DNA of 64,000 nt. Source: JAKOVR01 sp031415655. GTDB lineage: Bacteria; Actinomycetota; Acidimicrobiia; Acidimicrobiales; Acidimicrobilacustridaceae. Under the pieces are notes generated by a model, which was not told the DNA's origin, searched no databases, and was given only the letters and a program-made list of their open reading frames with translations. The stretch lies in assembly GCA_031415655.1 (NCBI GenBank), contig JANOSD010000169.1, positions 1 through 64,000 of the forward strand, in the 5' to 3' direction. Both the position numbers and the translations under genes were made by a program. Positions 43,414 to 53,103 of this stretch are shown one piece after another; position 1 is the first letter of the stretch, and every line of letters starts with the position of its first letter.

Positions 43414-45054
43414 ATGCCCTCCGTCGTTTCCCGCCCCCCGCTTCCCGCCCGCCGGTTCTGTCGCCCGAAGGTCGGTTTTTGCTCGTTGGCAGTCGCGTTG
43501 GCTGCACTAGGCGCCGCCGTCTGGTCACCTTCCGGCGCTGGCGCCCAGGTGGGCGGTTCCAACACGTCACCTCGCGGAACCGCTCCGAGCACGGTCGCCC
43601 CGACATCAGCCGCTGATGTCACCGAACAACTTGGTCCCGACGAGGTACCGCGCCACATCCGAACGCCGGCGCCGGTCATCATCGTCGACGATCCTCGCAT
43701 TGCCCCAGAACTCGGCGCCGTTCCGCTCGAGAGCGAGGAATACGACCGAGCAGTCGCCGCCTACCTCGGCGTTGCCGGTCGGCGGCAAACTGCAAGTGAC
43801 ACGTTCGATCGCTCCGTCACTGAACTCACCGAACTGCTCGCCGCCAAGGCGCGCCTGGCCAGTGAACGCAATGTCGCAATGCGCAGGCGAGCCAAATCCC
43901 AACAGCGCCTCACCGAGCTGCGGGAAGAGCTGCGCGGAGTTGCGCTTGACGGCTACCTCAGCGCAGGGCTGGGGGGAGCGATGGTTGGATTCGTCGACTC
44001 GGAGCAGGGAATGGTCGCCGGCACCCGCAGGGTCTACCTCGGCACCGTGCACGCCGACCAACTCGCCGAACAGCGCCTCAATGTCGCCGTGAACCAAGAA
44101 ATGGCCGCCCAACTCGCCACAACCGAGGCCGAGCAGCGTTTCGTCGAGCAGCGCGTGGGCGAGGTCACCACTATTCGTGATGCGGCAGCAGAGGAGCGGG
44201 ATCGAAGCACCGATGAGCTTGCTGCCCGGAAACGAGAAGTGGCCGACGCCCGGCTCCTGGCCAACGTGATCGACCTCGACTTCACCCTGGTCGTGTTCAA
44301 CGCCTACTTCCGGGGTGCCCGGTTGCACGCCACCGAAGACCCCAACTGCGGCCTTCGGTGGCAGGCGCTCGCCGGTATCGGTCGGACGGAAAGCTGGCAC
44401 GGCACCTATAGCGGCGGTTTCGTCAACCCGGAGGGAGACCTCACCGAGCCCATCTTTGGCATCGCTCTCGACGGTTCGAACGGGACGGCGGTGATACCCG
44501 ACTCCGACGATGGCGAACTCGACGGCGACGACACGATCGACCGGGCCGTAGGCCCGATGCAGTTCATCCCCACCACTTGGGTCGCCTTTGCTCGCGACGG
44601 CAATGCCGACGGTCGGGCCGATCCCCAGAACTACTACGACACAAACACCACTGCGGCCGCCTACCTCTGCAAACAGGGGCCGGGGCTCGAAGCCGACGAC
44701 GGCATGCGGCGGGCGTTTCGGAGCTACAACAACGATGGTGGGTACGTCGAACTTGTGCTCGAGCGCACCCACGGCTACGACCGTTACGTAATTCCCTCGA
44801 TCAACGGCGATCCCACTCCTCCGCTCCCTCCGCCGCTTCCGACATCATCCACCACGTCAACCAGCCGGGTCCGCCCATCGGGTAGCTCGACGTCGACCGC
44901 TGCCCCGACCACAACGACTGCCACCACCGTGGCGCCGACGTCGGTCACAACGTCGGTACCGACCACACCCACCACGGGCGCGCCTCCGACGACCGGTCCC
45001 ACCACGAACACTACCGCCACACCACCCCCCTCACCGGCGGCTCCCCCGGCGTGA
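43414..45054 (+). CDS. Secreted lytic transglycosylase (SLT/MltB-like) with coiled-coil and Thr/Pro-rich tail
   Basis: This 546-residue protein has a signal peptide and a coiled-coil region (about residues 110-270: VTELTELLAAKARLASERN...). An MltB-like catalytic domain follows, with GIGRTESWHGTY (catalytic Glu326), GPMQFIPTTW and DPQNYYDTNTTAAAYLC. The C-terminus is about 80 residues of Thr/Pro/Ser. It would cleave peptidoglycan between MurNAc and GlcNAc. The coiled-coil resembles those of actinobacterial cell-wall hydrolase proteins and may regulate or localise it. ATG 43414 gives the cleanest signal peptide; longer starts exist upstream. Confidence 0.87.
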   Translation: MPSVVSRPPLPARRFCRPKVGFCSLAVALAALGAAVWSPSGAGAQVGGSNTSPRGTAPSTVAPTSAADVTEQLGPDEVPRHIRTPAPVIIVDDPRIAPELGAVPLESEEYDRAVAAYLGVAGRRQTASDTFDRSVTELTELLAAKARLASERNVAMRRRAKSQQRLTELREELRGVALDGYLSAGLGGAMVGFVDSEQGMVAGTRRVYLGTVHADQLAEQRLNVAVNQEMAAQLATTEAEQRFVEQRVGEVTTIRDAAAEERDRSTDELAARKREVADARLLANVIDLDFTLVVFNAYFRGARLHATEDPNCGLRWQALAGIGRTESWHGTYSGGFVNPEGDLTEPIFGIALDGSNGTAVIPDSDDGELDGDDTIDRAVGPMQFIPTTWVAFARDGNADGRADPQNYYDTNTTAAAYLCKQGPGLEADDGMRRAFRSYNNDGGYVELVLERTHGYDRYVIPSINGDPTPPLPPPLPTSSTTSTSRVRPSGSSTSTAAPTTTTATTVAPTSVTTSVPTTPTTGAPPTTGPTTNTTATPPPSPAAPPA

Positions 45055-45327
45055 TACCAACGATCGTCTCCGTACGAAAACCTGGGGATTTCGCGCCCAA
45101 CCCTCGACGCCAAGATGTTGAAGGCGCACGCTCGGCTCCGCCACGAAAACGTGATTGGCCTCGCCGTCCACCCCCTCGGGGGCTCTCGTACTTTTCCGAC
45201 CACCCGTGATGCAAGCCTGCGCACCGGTGCCGCCATCCCAACCCGAAACCTGTCAAGATGTGACCGGCGCCACGCGAGAGGGAACTCGATGGCTGCTCGC
45301 TCCATCCCTCGTCGTCCGGAGGTCGGT

Positions 45328-47070
45328 ATGTCCACGACACCACTGCTCGCGTCAACTCGTCCGTCTCGTGTATTCGGCCACCGCGGGTGGAGGGCTGCCG
45401 CCCTCGCGACGTTGGCGATCGTCGCCATGCCTGGTTGCAATAGCTCCAGCACGAACACCGCCGGGCCGGGGGGCACCGCTGCTGGCAACGTGCCGGAAAA
45501 GCCTGGCCCGGAAACACCGGTCACTGTCGCCGCTCAGGGGAAACCCAAACGAGGTGGCAGTTTGCTCTACGCGGTGGAGGCCGACCCCGGCGGGTTCAGC
45601 GCCACCAAGAGTCGCTGGGCCATCTCCGGTATGGATATCGGTCTGGCCCTCTTTGACCCCCTCGTTGCGGTCGACGAAGGCGGCAAGCCCCACCCCTATC
45701 TCGCCGAGAAGATGGAACCATCCGCCGATTTTACGGTGTGGACGTTCACCCTTCGCAAAGGCGTGACATTCCACAATGACGCGCCGCTCACCTCCGAAGC
45801 CGTCGTGCGCACCTACAAGGGTCATCAGGCCTCGTTCCTCACCGGTGCCGCCATCACGAACCTCGACACCGTTGAAGCGGTTGACGAACTCACGGTGAAG
45901 TTCACCATGAAACGACCCTGGGCAACCTTCCCCAGCGTGCTGGTCGGCCAGATCGGCACCATTCCGGCCGTGGCCCAACAGGACATGGACAACGGCGGGC
46001 CCAACAACCCGATCGGGACGGGGCCGTTCAAGCTCGTCGAAGGTGGCTACAAGCCGGACAATGTCGTGCAGCTCGAACGTAACCCCAACTACTGGCGCAA
46101 GGATGCCGATGGGCAACAGCTTCCCTACCTCGACAAAATCGAGTACCGCCCGGTCACGGAGAACGAATCTCGTATCTCCGGCCTACTCTCGGGCCAATTC
46201 CAATTGATTCACACCTCCGACGGCCCGGGAATCGTCAATCTCCGCGAAAGGGCCGCCAAGGGTGATGTGCAAAAGGTGGAGGACCTGGGCGAGAGCGAGG
46301 AAGGTTTCATCATGTTGAACATGGCGAAACCGCCGTTCACCGATGTGCGGGTGCGCAAAGCGATGGCCATGGGTATCGATCGCGAGCAATACGTGCAGGG
46401 CCCCGGGCAAGGCGTGAACCCCACCGCCGATGGGCCGTTCGCCAAGAACTCTCCGTGGCGGACCGACACCGACTACCCGAAGTTCGACGTTGCGGGCGCC
46501 ACCGCGCTCGTCGACGAGTACGAGAAGGAGAAGGGTCCAATCACCTTCACCTTGCGCGGCGGCGGCCCCGGGATCAAGGCGCAACTCGAACTGATTCAAG
46601 TCATGCTGGCGGAAATCGGCATGGACGTGCAGGTGGAGACGGTCGAACAAACGGTGTTTGTCGTGAACGCGCTCAATGGCAAGTTCGATGCCAACATCTG
46701 GCGGCAGTGGGGCGAGGTCGACCCCGACCAGGACTACGTCTGGTGGTACGGCGGCAACGCCAAGCCCATCGGTGAGTCGTCGCTCAATATCGGCCGCAAC
46801 AACGACCCGAAGGTCGACGAAGCGCTCGACCGAGGCCGATCCTCGAGCGACGCCGCCGAACGCGAGAAGGCCTACGCCGACGTCCAGAAACAGTTTGCGG
46901 CCACCCTGCCGTATATCTGGCTTGATCACAGCACCTGGATGATCGCCGCCGCGCCGCAGGTGCGGGGTATCGGCAACGGCACCTTGCCCGACGGGACGAA
47001 ATCGATCACGCTCGGCGGCACCACCTTTCCCGGCACCCACCGCGTCACCGAGCTCTGGTTGGCTTCTTGA
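45328..47070 (+). CDS. ABC transporter solute-binding lipoprotein, oligopeptide/nickel type (SBP_bac_5)
   Basis: This 580-residue lipoprotein starts at ATG 45328 after a GGAGG site (five-base spacing). It has a signal peptide ending in MPGC (Cys37) and the SBP_bac_5 core: GGSLLYAVEADPGGF, LFDPLVAVDEGGKPHPYLAE, WTFTLRKGVTFHNDAPLTSEAV, NPIGTGPFKLVEGGY and FTDVRVRKAMAMGIDR. It collects a peptide-like or other substrate for the permeases encoded downstream. An upstream ATG at 45289 is also possible. The permease gene follows after about 150 bp. Confidence 0.93.
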   Translation: MSTTPLLASTRPSRVFGHRGWRAAALATLAIVAMPGCNSSSTNTAGPGGTAAGNVPEKPGPETPVTVAAQGKPKRGGSLLYAVEADPGGFSATKSRWAISGMDIGLALFDPLVAVDEGGKPHPYLAEKMEPSADFTVWTFTLRKGVTFHNDAPLTSEAVVRTYKGHQASFLTGAAITNLDTVEAVDELTVKFTMKRPWATFPSVLVGQIGTIPAVAQQDMDNGGPNNPIGTGPFKLVEGGYKPDNVVQLERNPNYWRKDADGQQLPYLDKIEYRPVTENESRISGLLSGQFQLIHTSDGPGIVNLRERAAKGDVQKVEDLGESEEGFIMLNMAKPPFTDVRVRKAMAMGIDREQYVQGPGQGVNPTADGPFAKNSPWRTDTDYPKFDVAGATALVDEYEKEKGPITFTLRGGGPGIKAQLELIQVMLAEIGMDVQVETVEQTVFVVNALNGKFDANIWRQWGEVDPDQDYVWWYGGNAKPIGESSLNIGRNNDPKVDEALDRGRSSSDAAEREKAYADVQKQFAATLPYIWLDHSTWMIAAAPQVRGIGNGTLPDGTKSITLGGTTFPGTHRVTELWLAS

Positions 47071-47221
47071 GCGGCCGTGCCGATGGCGTCGCCGTCACGA
47101 ACTAGGTTCACAACCCTCAGATTCAGTAGTGGAATCCCGATGAAGTCTTGTCTGGATTGCGCGCCGCTCGCTTGATTTCGTCGTGATGTATCGGCCGCCT
47201 GGCCGTAGGGAGGATCACCCG

Positions 47222-48217
47222 TTGAGACTGCTTTGGAAAAGACTCGCCCAACTCGTCGTGGTCCTTTTGGCCACCACGTTCCTCTCTTACCTGATGCTGA
47301 GCCTGCTGCCGGGCGACACCGCCGACGTGCTTTGCGGCTTGGGGTGCACGCCGGAACAAAAGGCAGAGGTCCGGCGAGAATACGGCCTCGACAAGCCCAT
47401 CCCCTTGCGGTACGGGATCTGGCTGGGCAACGCCGTCCGTGGCGACCTCGGCACGTCGGCAACGAGCCAGGTGCGGGTGGCGGAGTCGCTTCGACAGCGT
47501 TTGCCCGTCACCCTCGAACTCGTGCTCTACGCCGAGATCATTGCCTTCGCTATCGGCATTCCCAGCGGCCTTCTTGCTGCGCAACGATCGGGAGGGATCT
47601 TCGATCGACTATCCACCACCTTCGCCTTTGCTGCCCTATCGGCGCCGCCATTCGTTCTGGCGCCGATCCTCGTGCTGCTTTTTGCCGTCACGATCAAAAT
47701 CTTCCCCGCCACGGGCTATGAGGCGCTCGACCCCCTAACAAAACTCCAGGAGGGCGGCATAGGGAACATGTTGGGAAATATTTTCGCCAACCTCCGGTCG
47801 CTTTTCCTCCCGGCGTTAATTCTCGCCTTAGCGGAAGCCGCGGTCTACCTCCGTCTCCTTCGCACCGACCTCATCTCTACCTTGCAAGAGGACTACATCC
47901 AAATGGCCAAGGCGAAGGGACTTTCTCCCCGCCGGGTGCTTTTGCGCCACGCCTTTCGGCCATCCACCTTCTCCCTCATCACCGTGGCTGGCCTCAACGT
48001 CGGCCGTTTGATCGGGGGAACGCTTATCGTCGAATCGATCTTCGCTCTCAATGGGCTCGGCAGTTACGTGGTGACCTCGATCCTCAAACGCGACTACATC
48101 CCTGTCCTCGGAGGACTCGTCGTCATCGTCACCGGGTTTGTGCTGGTGAACTTTGCCGTCGACATGCTCTACGCCGTCCTCGACCCCAGGATTCGCCATG
48201 CCCGAGCAATCGCCTGA
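47222..48217 (+). CDS. ABC transporter permease, DppB type
   Basis: This is a roughly 331-residue permease with about six membrane helices and the family EAA loop (IQMAKAKGLSPRRVLLRHAFRPS). It begins RLLWKRLAQLVVVLLATTFLSYLMLSLLPGD. The TTG at 47222 follows GGAGG; GTG 47183 would add 13 residues. It forms the membrane channel with the next permease. An outside loop contains a Cys-rich CGLGCTPEQ. The 3' end overlaps the next gene by 20 bp. Confidence 0.92.
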   Translation: MRLLWKRLAQLVVVLLATTFLSYLMLSLLPGDTADVLCGLGCTPEQKAEVRREYGLDKPIPLRYGIWLGNAVRGDLGTSATSQVRVAESLRQRLPVTLELVLYAEIIAFAIGIPSGLLAAQRSGGIFDRLSTTFAFAALSAPPFVLAPILVLLFAVTIKIFPATGYEALDPLTKLQEGGIGNMLGNIFANLRSLFLPALILALAEAAVYLRLLRTDLISTLQEDYIQMAKAKGLSPRRVLLRHAFRPSTFSLITVAGLNVGRLIGGTLIVESIFALNGLGSYVVTSILKRDYIPVLGGLVVIVTGFVLVNFAVDMLYAVLDPRIRHARAIA

Positions 48218-49160
48218 AAACGGAGCGGGCGAACCGCCGTTCAGCTTTCCTTCCGATGCCGCCACGTCCACCACCGCCACCATCACCAGGATCGAGGTGC
48301 CGGACGTCCCCGAAGAAGACAAGGTCAAGAAAACGCTTGGGCCGGTCTTCTGGATCGCCGCCGGATGGGTTGGGCTAATCCTCCTGCTCGCCATCTTGGC
48401 TCCCGTGCTTCCAATTCCAAGCCCCACCCTGCAAGTGAAGGACTGCGGTCAGCCGTTTTGTAACCGGCTACCTCCCGGGCCCGGCCACATTTTCGGCACG
48501 GATCAAAACGCTCGCGACATCTTCTCCCGCATCATCTGGGGCGGGCGGGTCTCGATGTCCGTCGGCGTCGCCTCGATTGCCATTGGCCTACTCGTGGGCA
48601 GCACCATTGGCATCATCGCCGGCTATTTCCGGGGGACCGTCGACTTAGTCCTCATGGCCATCAGCGATATCCTTTTGGCGTTCCCACCCTTGTTGTTGGC
48701 CCTTGCCATCGTGTCCTTCCGGGACTCGCGCACGGCGGCCAACGTGGTGATGGCCATCGCCATCGTGTCGATCCCCCCCATCGCCCGTCTGGTTCGAGCC
48801 AATACCCTGACATTCACCCAGCGCGAGTTTGTACTCGCCTCTCGCACCCTCGGCGCCTCCCACCTCCGAGTGATAGTCAAAGAAGTGCTACCGAACGTGA
48901 TGTTGCCGATCTTCTCGTTCGCGATCATCGGAGTCGCGATCGCCATCATCGCTGAAGGAGGGCTGGCATTCCTGGGCCTGTCCGTCCAGCCACCCACCCC
49001 TACGTGGGGCGACATGATCAGTTTCGGCGCAAAGATCCTTGAGGACCATCCCCACGTGGCCCTCATCCCCTGTGCGGTGATGTTCATCACCATCCTTTCC
49101 CTCAATCTCGCCGGCGACCGAGTTCGGGAGTACCTCGACGTGAAAGACAGCGTACTTTGA
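48198..49160 (+). CDS. ABC transporter permease, DppC type
   Basis: This 320-residue permease starts at ATG 48198 (MPEQSPENG) within the 3' end of the first permease gene. It has a long polar N-terminus of about 45 residues, a first helix, an outside loop with FGTDQNARDIFSRIIWGGRVSM (the typical DppC 'GTDQ.GRD' motif), and the EAA loop REFVLASRTLGASHLRVIVKEVLPN. The loop before it has CGQPFCNRLPPGP, two cysteines. It pairs with the DppB-type permease. The TTG of the next gene overlaps its stop (TTGA). Confidence 0.93.
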   Translation: MPEQSPENGAGEPPFSFPSDAATSTTATITRIEVPDVPEEDKVKKTLGPVFWIAAGWVGLILLLAILAPVLPIPSPTLQVKDCGQPFCNRLPPGPGHIFGTDQNARDIFSRIIWGGRVSMSVGVASIAIGLLVGSTIGIIAGYFRGTVDLVLMAISDILLAFPPLLLALAIVSFRDSRTAANVVMAIAIVSIPPIARLVRANTLTFTQREFVLASRTLGASHLRVIVKEVLPNVMLPIFSFAIIGVAIAIIAEGGLAFLGLSVQPPTPTWGDMISFGAKILEDHPHVALIPCAVMFITILSLNLAGDRVREYLDVKDSVL

Positions 49161-50281
49161 GCCGAAAAGTGATCACTGGTCCCGCCAACGAAAGCCGGGA
49201 CCCTTCCGCCGGTTTGCTCCGAGTGGTCGACGTCAAGACCCATTTTCGCACCGAACGTGGCACCGTTCGCGCCGTGGACGGCGTGTCGTTCACGCTTGAT
49301 CGTGGTCGCACGCTGGGAATCGTGGGCGAATCCGGATCCGGCAAATCCGTGCTTTCCCGATCGATCATGGGCCTGCTGCCCGGAAAAAATGTCGTACGTG
49401 GCGGTCACGTGTTCTACGAAGGCATCGACATCGTGGGCTTCGACAAACACCAGATGCGCCACGTCTGGGGCTCCGAGATGTCGATGGTGTTCCAGGACCC
49501 CATGACTTCCCTCAACCCGGTGATGAAGATCGGCAAACAGATCACCGAGTCGCTTCACGAACATCTCAAGATGGATAGCCAAGAGGCAGCCGATACGGCC
49601 CTGGCCCTCCTCAGTTCCGTTGGCATTCCCGAGCCGGCGGCACGCTTGCAGGAATACCCCCACCAGTTGTCCGGCGGCATGCGGCAGCGTGTGGTGATTG
49701 CCATCGCGTTGGCGTGTGGTCCCAAGGTGCTCTTCGCCGATGAGCCCACCACCGCCCTCGATGTCACCGTCCAGGCGCAGATTCTCAACCTGCTTCAGCA
49801 GCAACAACACGAGCGGCACATGGCCATGATCCTGGTCACCCATGACCTCGGCGTCGTGGCCGGTCGGTCCCACGAGATCGCAGTCATGTACGCCGGCAAG
49901 GTGGTGGAGCACGCGCCCACGGCCTCATTGTTTGCCAACGTTCGTATGCCCTACACCGAAGCCCTGCTGAGCTCGATTCCCCGCATCGAAAACCCGAGCC
50001 ACACCCGCCTCGACGTCATCGGCGGCCGACCGCCCGACCTCGTATCACCGCCACCCGGCTGCGGTTTCGCGCCGAGATGCAAATATGCCCAACCCCGATG
50101 CGTTCAGGAGCCACCCCCGTTGATCGAAAGCGAGTTCCCCGGCCACAGCTACCGGTGCTTTTATCCGGTGGGGACCCCCGCCAACCTTGAGGCATACCAA
50201 CGCAACATCACTGCTGGGCGGAGCGCCACAGGCCTCCCAGTTGAAGCTCCGGTCACTATCGGGGCCGGAGGGCGTCTCTAA
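49157..50281 (+). CDS. ABC transporter ATP-binding protein, DppD type
   Basis: This 374-residue ATPase has Walker A GESGSGKS (57-64), Q-loop Gln113, signature LSGGMRQR (from 171) and Walker B VLFADEPTTALD (191-202). The C-terminal oligopeptide-type domain has the Cys motif CGFAPRCKYAQPRC, which often binds an iron-sulfur cluster or metal. It starts with TTG 49157 in a 4-bp overlap. Its stop codon overlaps the next gene's start by one base. It is normal in length, unlike its partner. Confidence 0.95.
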   Translation: MSRKVITGPANESRDPSAGLLRVVDVKTHFRTERGTVRAVDGVSFTLDRGRTLGIVGESGSGKSVLSRSIMGLLPGKNVVRGGHVFYEGIDIVGFDKHQMRHVWGSEMSMVFQDPMTSLNPVMKIGKQITESLHEHLKMDSQEAADTALALLSSVGIPEPAARLQEYPHQLSGGMRQRVVIAIALACGPKVLFADEPTTALDVTVQAQILNLLQQQQHERHMAMILVTHDLGVVAGRSHEIAVMYAGKVVEHAPTASLFANVRMPYTEALLSSIPRIENPSHTRLDVIGGRPPDLVSPPPGCGFAPRCKYAQPRCVQEPPPLIESEFPGHSYRCFYPVGTPANLEAYQRNITAGRSATGLPVEAPVTIGAGGRL

Positions 50282-51771
50282 TGGCCGGCAGCGGCATGGA
50301 ACACCTCCGGAATCCCAACGATGTTCTTCTCCGGGTCGAAAACCTGGTGATGGAGTTCCCCGTGGGCAAGACTGGCCTGAAGGTGCACGCCGTGAGCGAC
50401 GTGAGCATCGACGCCAAGGCAGGCGAAACCCTCGGTCTCGTGGGGGAATCCGGCTGCGGGAAGTCCACCACCGGCAAAGCAATGATGCAGCTCCCGCGTC
50501 CCACGTCGGGTCGGGTGTTGTACGCCGGCACGGATCTCACCAAGTTGTCGGGGCCCGACCTCCGAAAAACCCGGCCCGAAATGCAGATGATCTTCCAAGA
50601 TCCCATCTCGTCGCTGAACCCCCGACGCCGTGTCTCAGAGATTGTGAGCGAGCCGCTTTGGATCTGGGTCAACGACCGAAACCCCCCGGGCCCGAAAGCG
50701 GTACTCGCCCGCAACCTGCTGTACGGCGTGGCCGGAATCTGGGCTTTGCTCGGCGTCGCCGCCATGCTGCTCGGCCCGGCGGTTCTTGGTGAGGGCGCGG
50801 AGATTCCGGCCCGGGTGACGGCCTTCCTCCAAGCGGCGATGGAAGCCGCCGCCGTCTTCGCTATCGCCCAGATGGCCGGGGCTCGCAACAAGAAGAGTCC
50901 CATTGTTTCGTTGGCCTACGCCGCGCTTTCGCTTGTCCGAGTTCTGTTGTTGATCGCGTTTGGCGGCGGGCTCACGATCTGGACCGGGCTGATCGGTGGG
51001 GCCAGCCTGGCGGCAATGCTTGCGGCCGCGTTGGTGTGGAGTTCTCGAACAGAAATCAAGATTATGTCCGACCACATCGACGCCAAGGTTCGAAAGGCCC
51101 TTGAGGACGTCGGCATTGATCCCGAAGCGGCATGGAACCGACGCCCCCATGAGTTCTCCGGCGGGCAATGCCAACGGATCTGTATTGCTCGATCGCTCGT
51201 GCTCGACCCCAAGGTGATCATTTGCGACGAGCCCGTTTCTGCCCTCGATGTATCGGTTCAGGCCCAAATCCTCAACCTGCTTGAGGATATGAAGGCTCGA
51301 TATAACCTCACGTTGGTGTTCATTGCCCACGACCTTGCCGTGGTGAAAAACGTGTCCGACCGCGTGGCGGTGATGTACCTCGGCAAGATGTGCGAGGTAG
51401 CGCCGCCCGACGACCTGTACGCCAACCCGGCCCATCCCTATACGGCCGCACTTCTCAGCTCGATCCCGGTGCCCGACCCACGGCTCAAGCCCACCGACGA
51501 GAACGTTCTGGGGGGCGAGATCCCCTCGCCCATCGCACCGCCAAGCGGCTGCCGATTCCGCACCCGCTGCCCGCGGGCACAGGACATGTGTGCCCAGGTC
51601 GAGCCGAAAATGCGCCAAATCGGCCTCGGTCACTATGTGGCGTGCCACTTTCCTCTCGAATCAACGGGACCAAAACCGGGCGCAGCGCAGCTCGCCGCCA
51701 ACCGAGCTGCCGGTGGCGTGGCTCCGCAACGGGTCACGATGCCCAAGGCCTCCGGCGCCCAATCGTTCTGA
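50281..51771 (+). CDS. ABC transporter ATP-binding protein, DppF type, with a four-helix membrane insertion
   Basis: This 496-residue protein has intact ATPase motifs: Walker A GESGCGKST (from 55), Q-loop Gln106, signature FSGGQCQR (292-299), Walker B VIICDEP (312-318), SALD and switch His350. CRFRTRCPRAQDMC closes the oligopeptide domain. Between Gln106 and the signature lie 186 residues, against 58 in its DppD partner. The extra 130 or so (about 133-263) hold four hydrophobic segments (about 146-170, 180-198, 207-228 and 230-253). The reading frame stays open throughout and both ABC halves are intact, so this looks like a real insertion into the helical subdomain and not a frameshift. Confidence 0.93.
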   Translation: MAGSGMEHLRNPNDVLLRVENLVMEFPVGKTGLKVHAVSDVSIDAKAGETLGLVGESGCGKSTTGKAMMQLPRPTSGRVLYAGTDLTKLSGPDLRKTRPEMQMIFQDPISSLNPRRRVSEIVSEPLWIWVNDRNPPGPKAVLARNLLYGVAGIWALLGVAAMLLGPAVLGEGAEIPARVTAFLQAAMEAAAVFAIAQMAGARNKKSPIVSLAYAALSLVRVLLLIAFGGGLTIWTGLIGGASLAAMLAAALVWSSRTEIKIMSDHIDAKVRKALEDVGIDPEAAWNRRPHEFSGGQCQRICIARSLVLDPKVIICDEPVSALDVSVQAQILNLLEDMKARYNLTLVFIAHDLAVVKNVSDRVAVMYLGKMCEVAPPDDLYANPAHPYTAALLSSIPVPDPRLKPTDENVLGGEIPSPIAPPSGCRFRTRCPRAQDMCAQVEPKMRQIGLGHYVACHFPLESTGPKPGAAQLAANRAAGGVAPQRVTMPKASGAQSF

Positions 51772-51804
51772 TCGTCCGCCGATTTTCCGGCCGTCACGGC
51801 AACT

Positions 51805-52470
51805 TCAGATCTCTGGCGCGATTGAGACGATCGGGAGGGCTTTGTGCTGGCGGCTGGCGGTGGTTTCCTGCCAGCACCACCAGGCCATCACGGTTCGGTA
51901 GGGGCGAAAACGCTCCCCCAGCGGCACCAACTCCGTTGCTGTCGGTGGATCCGTGGCGCCAACCGCCATCCCATAGCCCATCCGTACCCCAAAGTCGCCG
52001 GTGGGCCACACATCACGCCGGTGAAGGGTGAACATCAAGAACATCTCGGCCGTCCAACGACCGATCCCCTTCACCACCGTGAGCTCCTCGATGACCGCCT
52101 CATCGGGACGGTGGCCGATCGAGCTGAGGTCCATGGTGCCGGCCAGTACCTCCGTGGCGAGCGCCACAATGGTGTTCGCCTTGGCGTTGGACAGCCCCGC
52201 CGAACGGAGGTTTTCGAACGGCGTAGCCACAATGGAGCGGGCCGTGACTCGGCCGCCGACCGCGACTTCGACCCGGCTCCAGATTGTGGATGCCGCCGCC
52301 CCGGCCAATTGTTGAAAACAAATCGAGCGCGACAAAGCACCGAACCGATCGGCACCTGAAGGTAACGATCCCAAAACGAGAGGGCCGTGGACGGCGAAAA
52401 GCCGCGCCGCAAGAGGATCGGTGGCGGCGACCGCCGATGACCATCCCGCCTGCTCTGCTCGGGTGGCCAT
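51805..52470 (-). CDS. DNA-3-methyladenine glycosylase (AlkA-like, HhH-GPD)
   Basis: This 221-residue base-excision enzyme has the helix-hairpin-helix LTVVKGIGRWTAEMFLMF (130-147) and the catalytic Asp159 in DVWPTGDFGV. It removes alkylated purines such as 3-methyladenine. The chain is shorter than E. coli AlkA, lacking the N-terminal domain. The upstream minus-strand cyclophilin gene starts to its right, with 9 bp between them, so the two may be co-transcribed. Confidence 0.9.
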   Translation of the reverse strand: MATRAEQAGWSSAVAATDPLAARLFAVHGPLVLGSLPSGADRFGALSRSICFQQLAGAAASTIWSRVEVAVGGRVTARSIVATPFENLRSAGLSNAKANTIVALATEVLAGTMDLSSIGHRPDEAVIEELTVVKGIGRWTAEMFLMFTLHRRDVWPTGDFGVRMGYGMAVGATDPPTATELVPLGERFRPYRTVMAWWCWQETTASRQHKALPIVSIAPEI

Positions 52471-52479
52471 GGCCGCTCG

Positions 52480-52959
52480 TTATTCGGCGCGGGGACGCTC
52501 GCGGACGGTGACGCTCTTCATCACATCACCCTTTTGGGTCGTGAGTACGGCGTCGATGCCCTCAGTTACGTGCCCGAAGAGGTTGTACTGCTTGGGCAAG
52601 CGACCGCCGAGGTCGTCCAAACACACAAACCACTGCGACCCGTTTGTGTTCGGCCCCGAGTTAGCCATGGCGAGGGCGCCCTTGACGTAGTCGCCCTTGA
52701 CCGGCTCATCCTCGAACCGATAGCCGGGGCCACCTCGACCGCTTCCCTCGGGGCAACCACCCTGGATCACAAACCCGGGCTCGACTCGATGGAAGGTGAG
52801 GCCGGTGTAGAACCCTTGTTTGGCCAACGCAACAAAATTGTTGACGGTGACAGGGGCGAGCGTGGGGTCGAGCTCGAGCACCATTGTGCCACGATCAGTG
52901 GCGATCGTGACGGTGTAGATCTTTTCGAGGTCGATTTCCATGGCGGGACGGTCAGGCAT
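52480..52959 (-). CDS. Cyclophilin-type peptidyl-prolyl cis-trans isomerase
   Basis: This 159-residue protein is a single cyclophilin domain: FYTGLTFHRVEPGFVIQGGCPEG carries the catalytic Arg/Phe region, SGPNTNGSQWFVCL the Gln/Phe region, and YNLFGHV the conserved His. ATG 52959 has an AAGGA site seven bases upstream and is chosen over GTG 53004. No signal peptide is seen, so it acts in the cytoplasm. Confidence 0.93.
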   Translation of the reverse strand: MPDRPAMEIDLEKIYTVTIATDRGTMVLELDPTLAPVTVNNFVALAKQGFYTGLTFHRVEPGFVIQGGCPEGSGRGGPGYRFEDEPVKGDYVKGALAMANSGPNTNGSQWFVCLDDLGGRLPKQYNLFGHVTEGIDAVLTTQKGDVMKSVTVRERPRAE

Positions 52960-53103
52960 TCCCGCATCCTTGCACACGACCACCGAGAACACCGGGTTCG
53001 CCACGGCGACACCAATCAGTGTCTATTCCGGAGAACGGTCCGGGCACGGGCCACATCAGCCGCCCGAGGCCCCGCCCGTTCACGACGCGTGGAAAGCTGC
53101 CTC

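Noticed and set aside
48623..49912. 429-residue minus-strand open frame across the ABC genes
   Set aside because: It crosses two well-supported transporter genes on the other strand and has no signature of its own.
50635..51648. Insertion in the ABC ATPase as a frameshift or fusion artefact
   Set aside because: The frame is continuous, both flanking halves are intact and in phase, and the inserted part reads as clean membrane helices. I keep it as a true insertion but ask for a read check in the findings.
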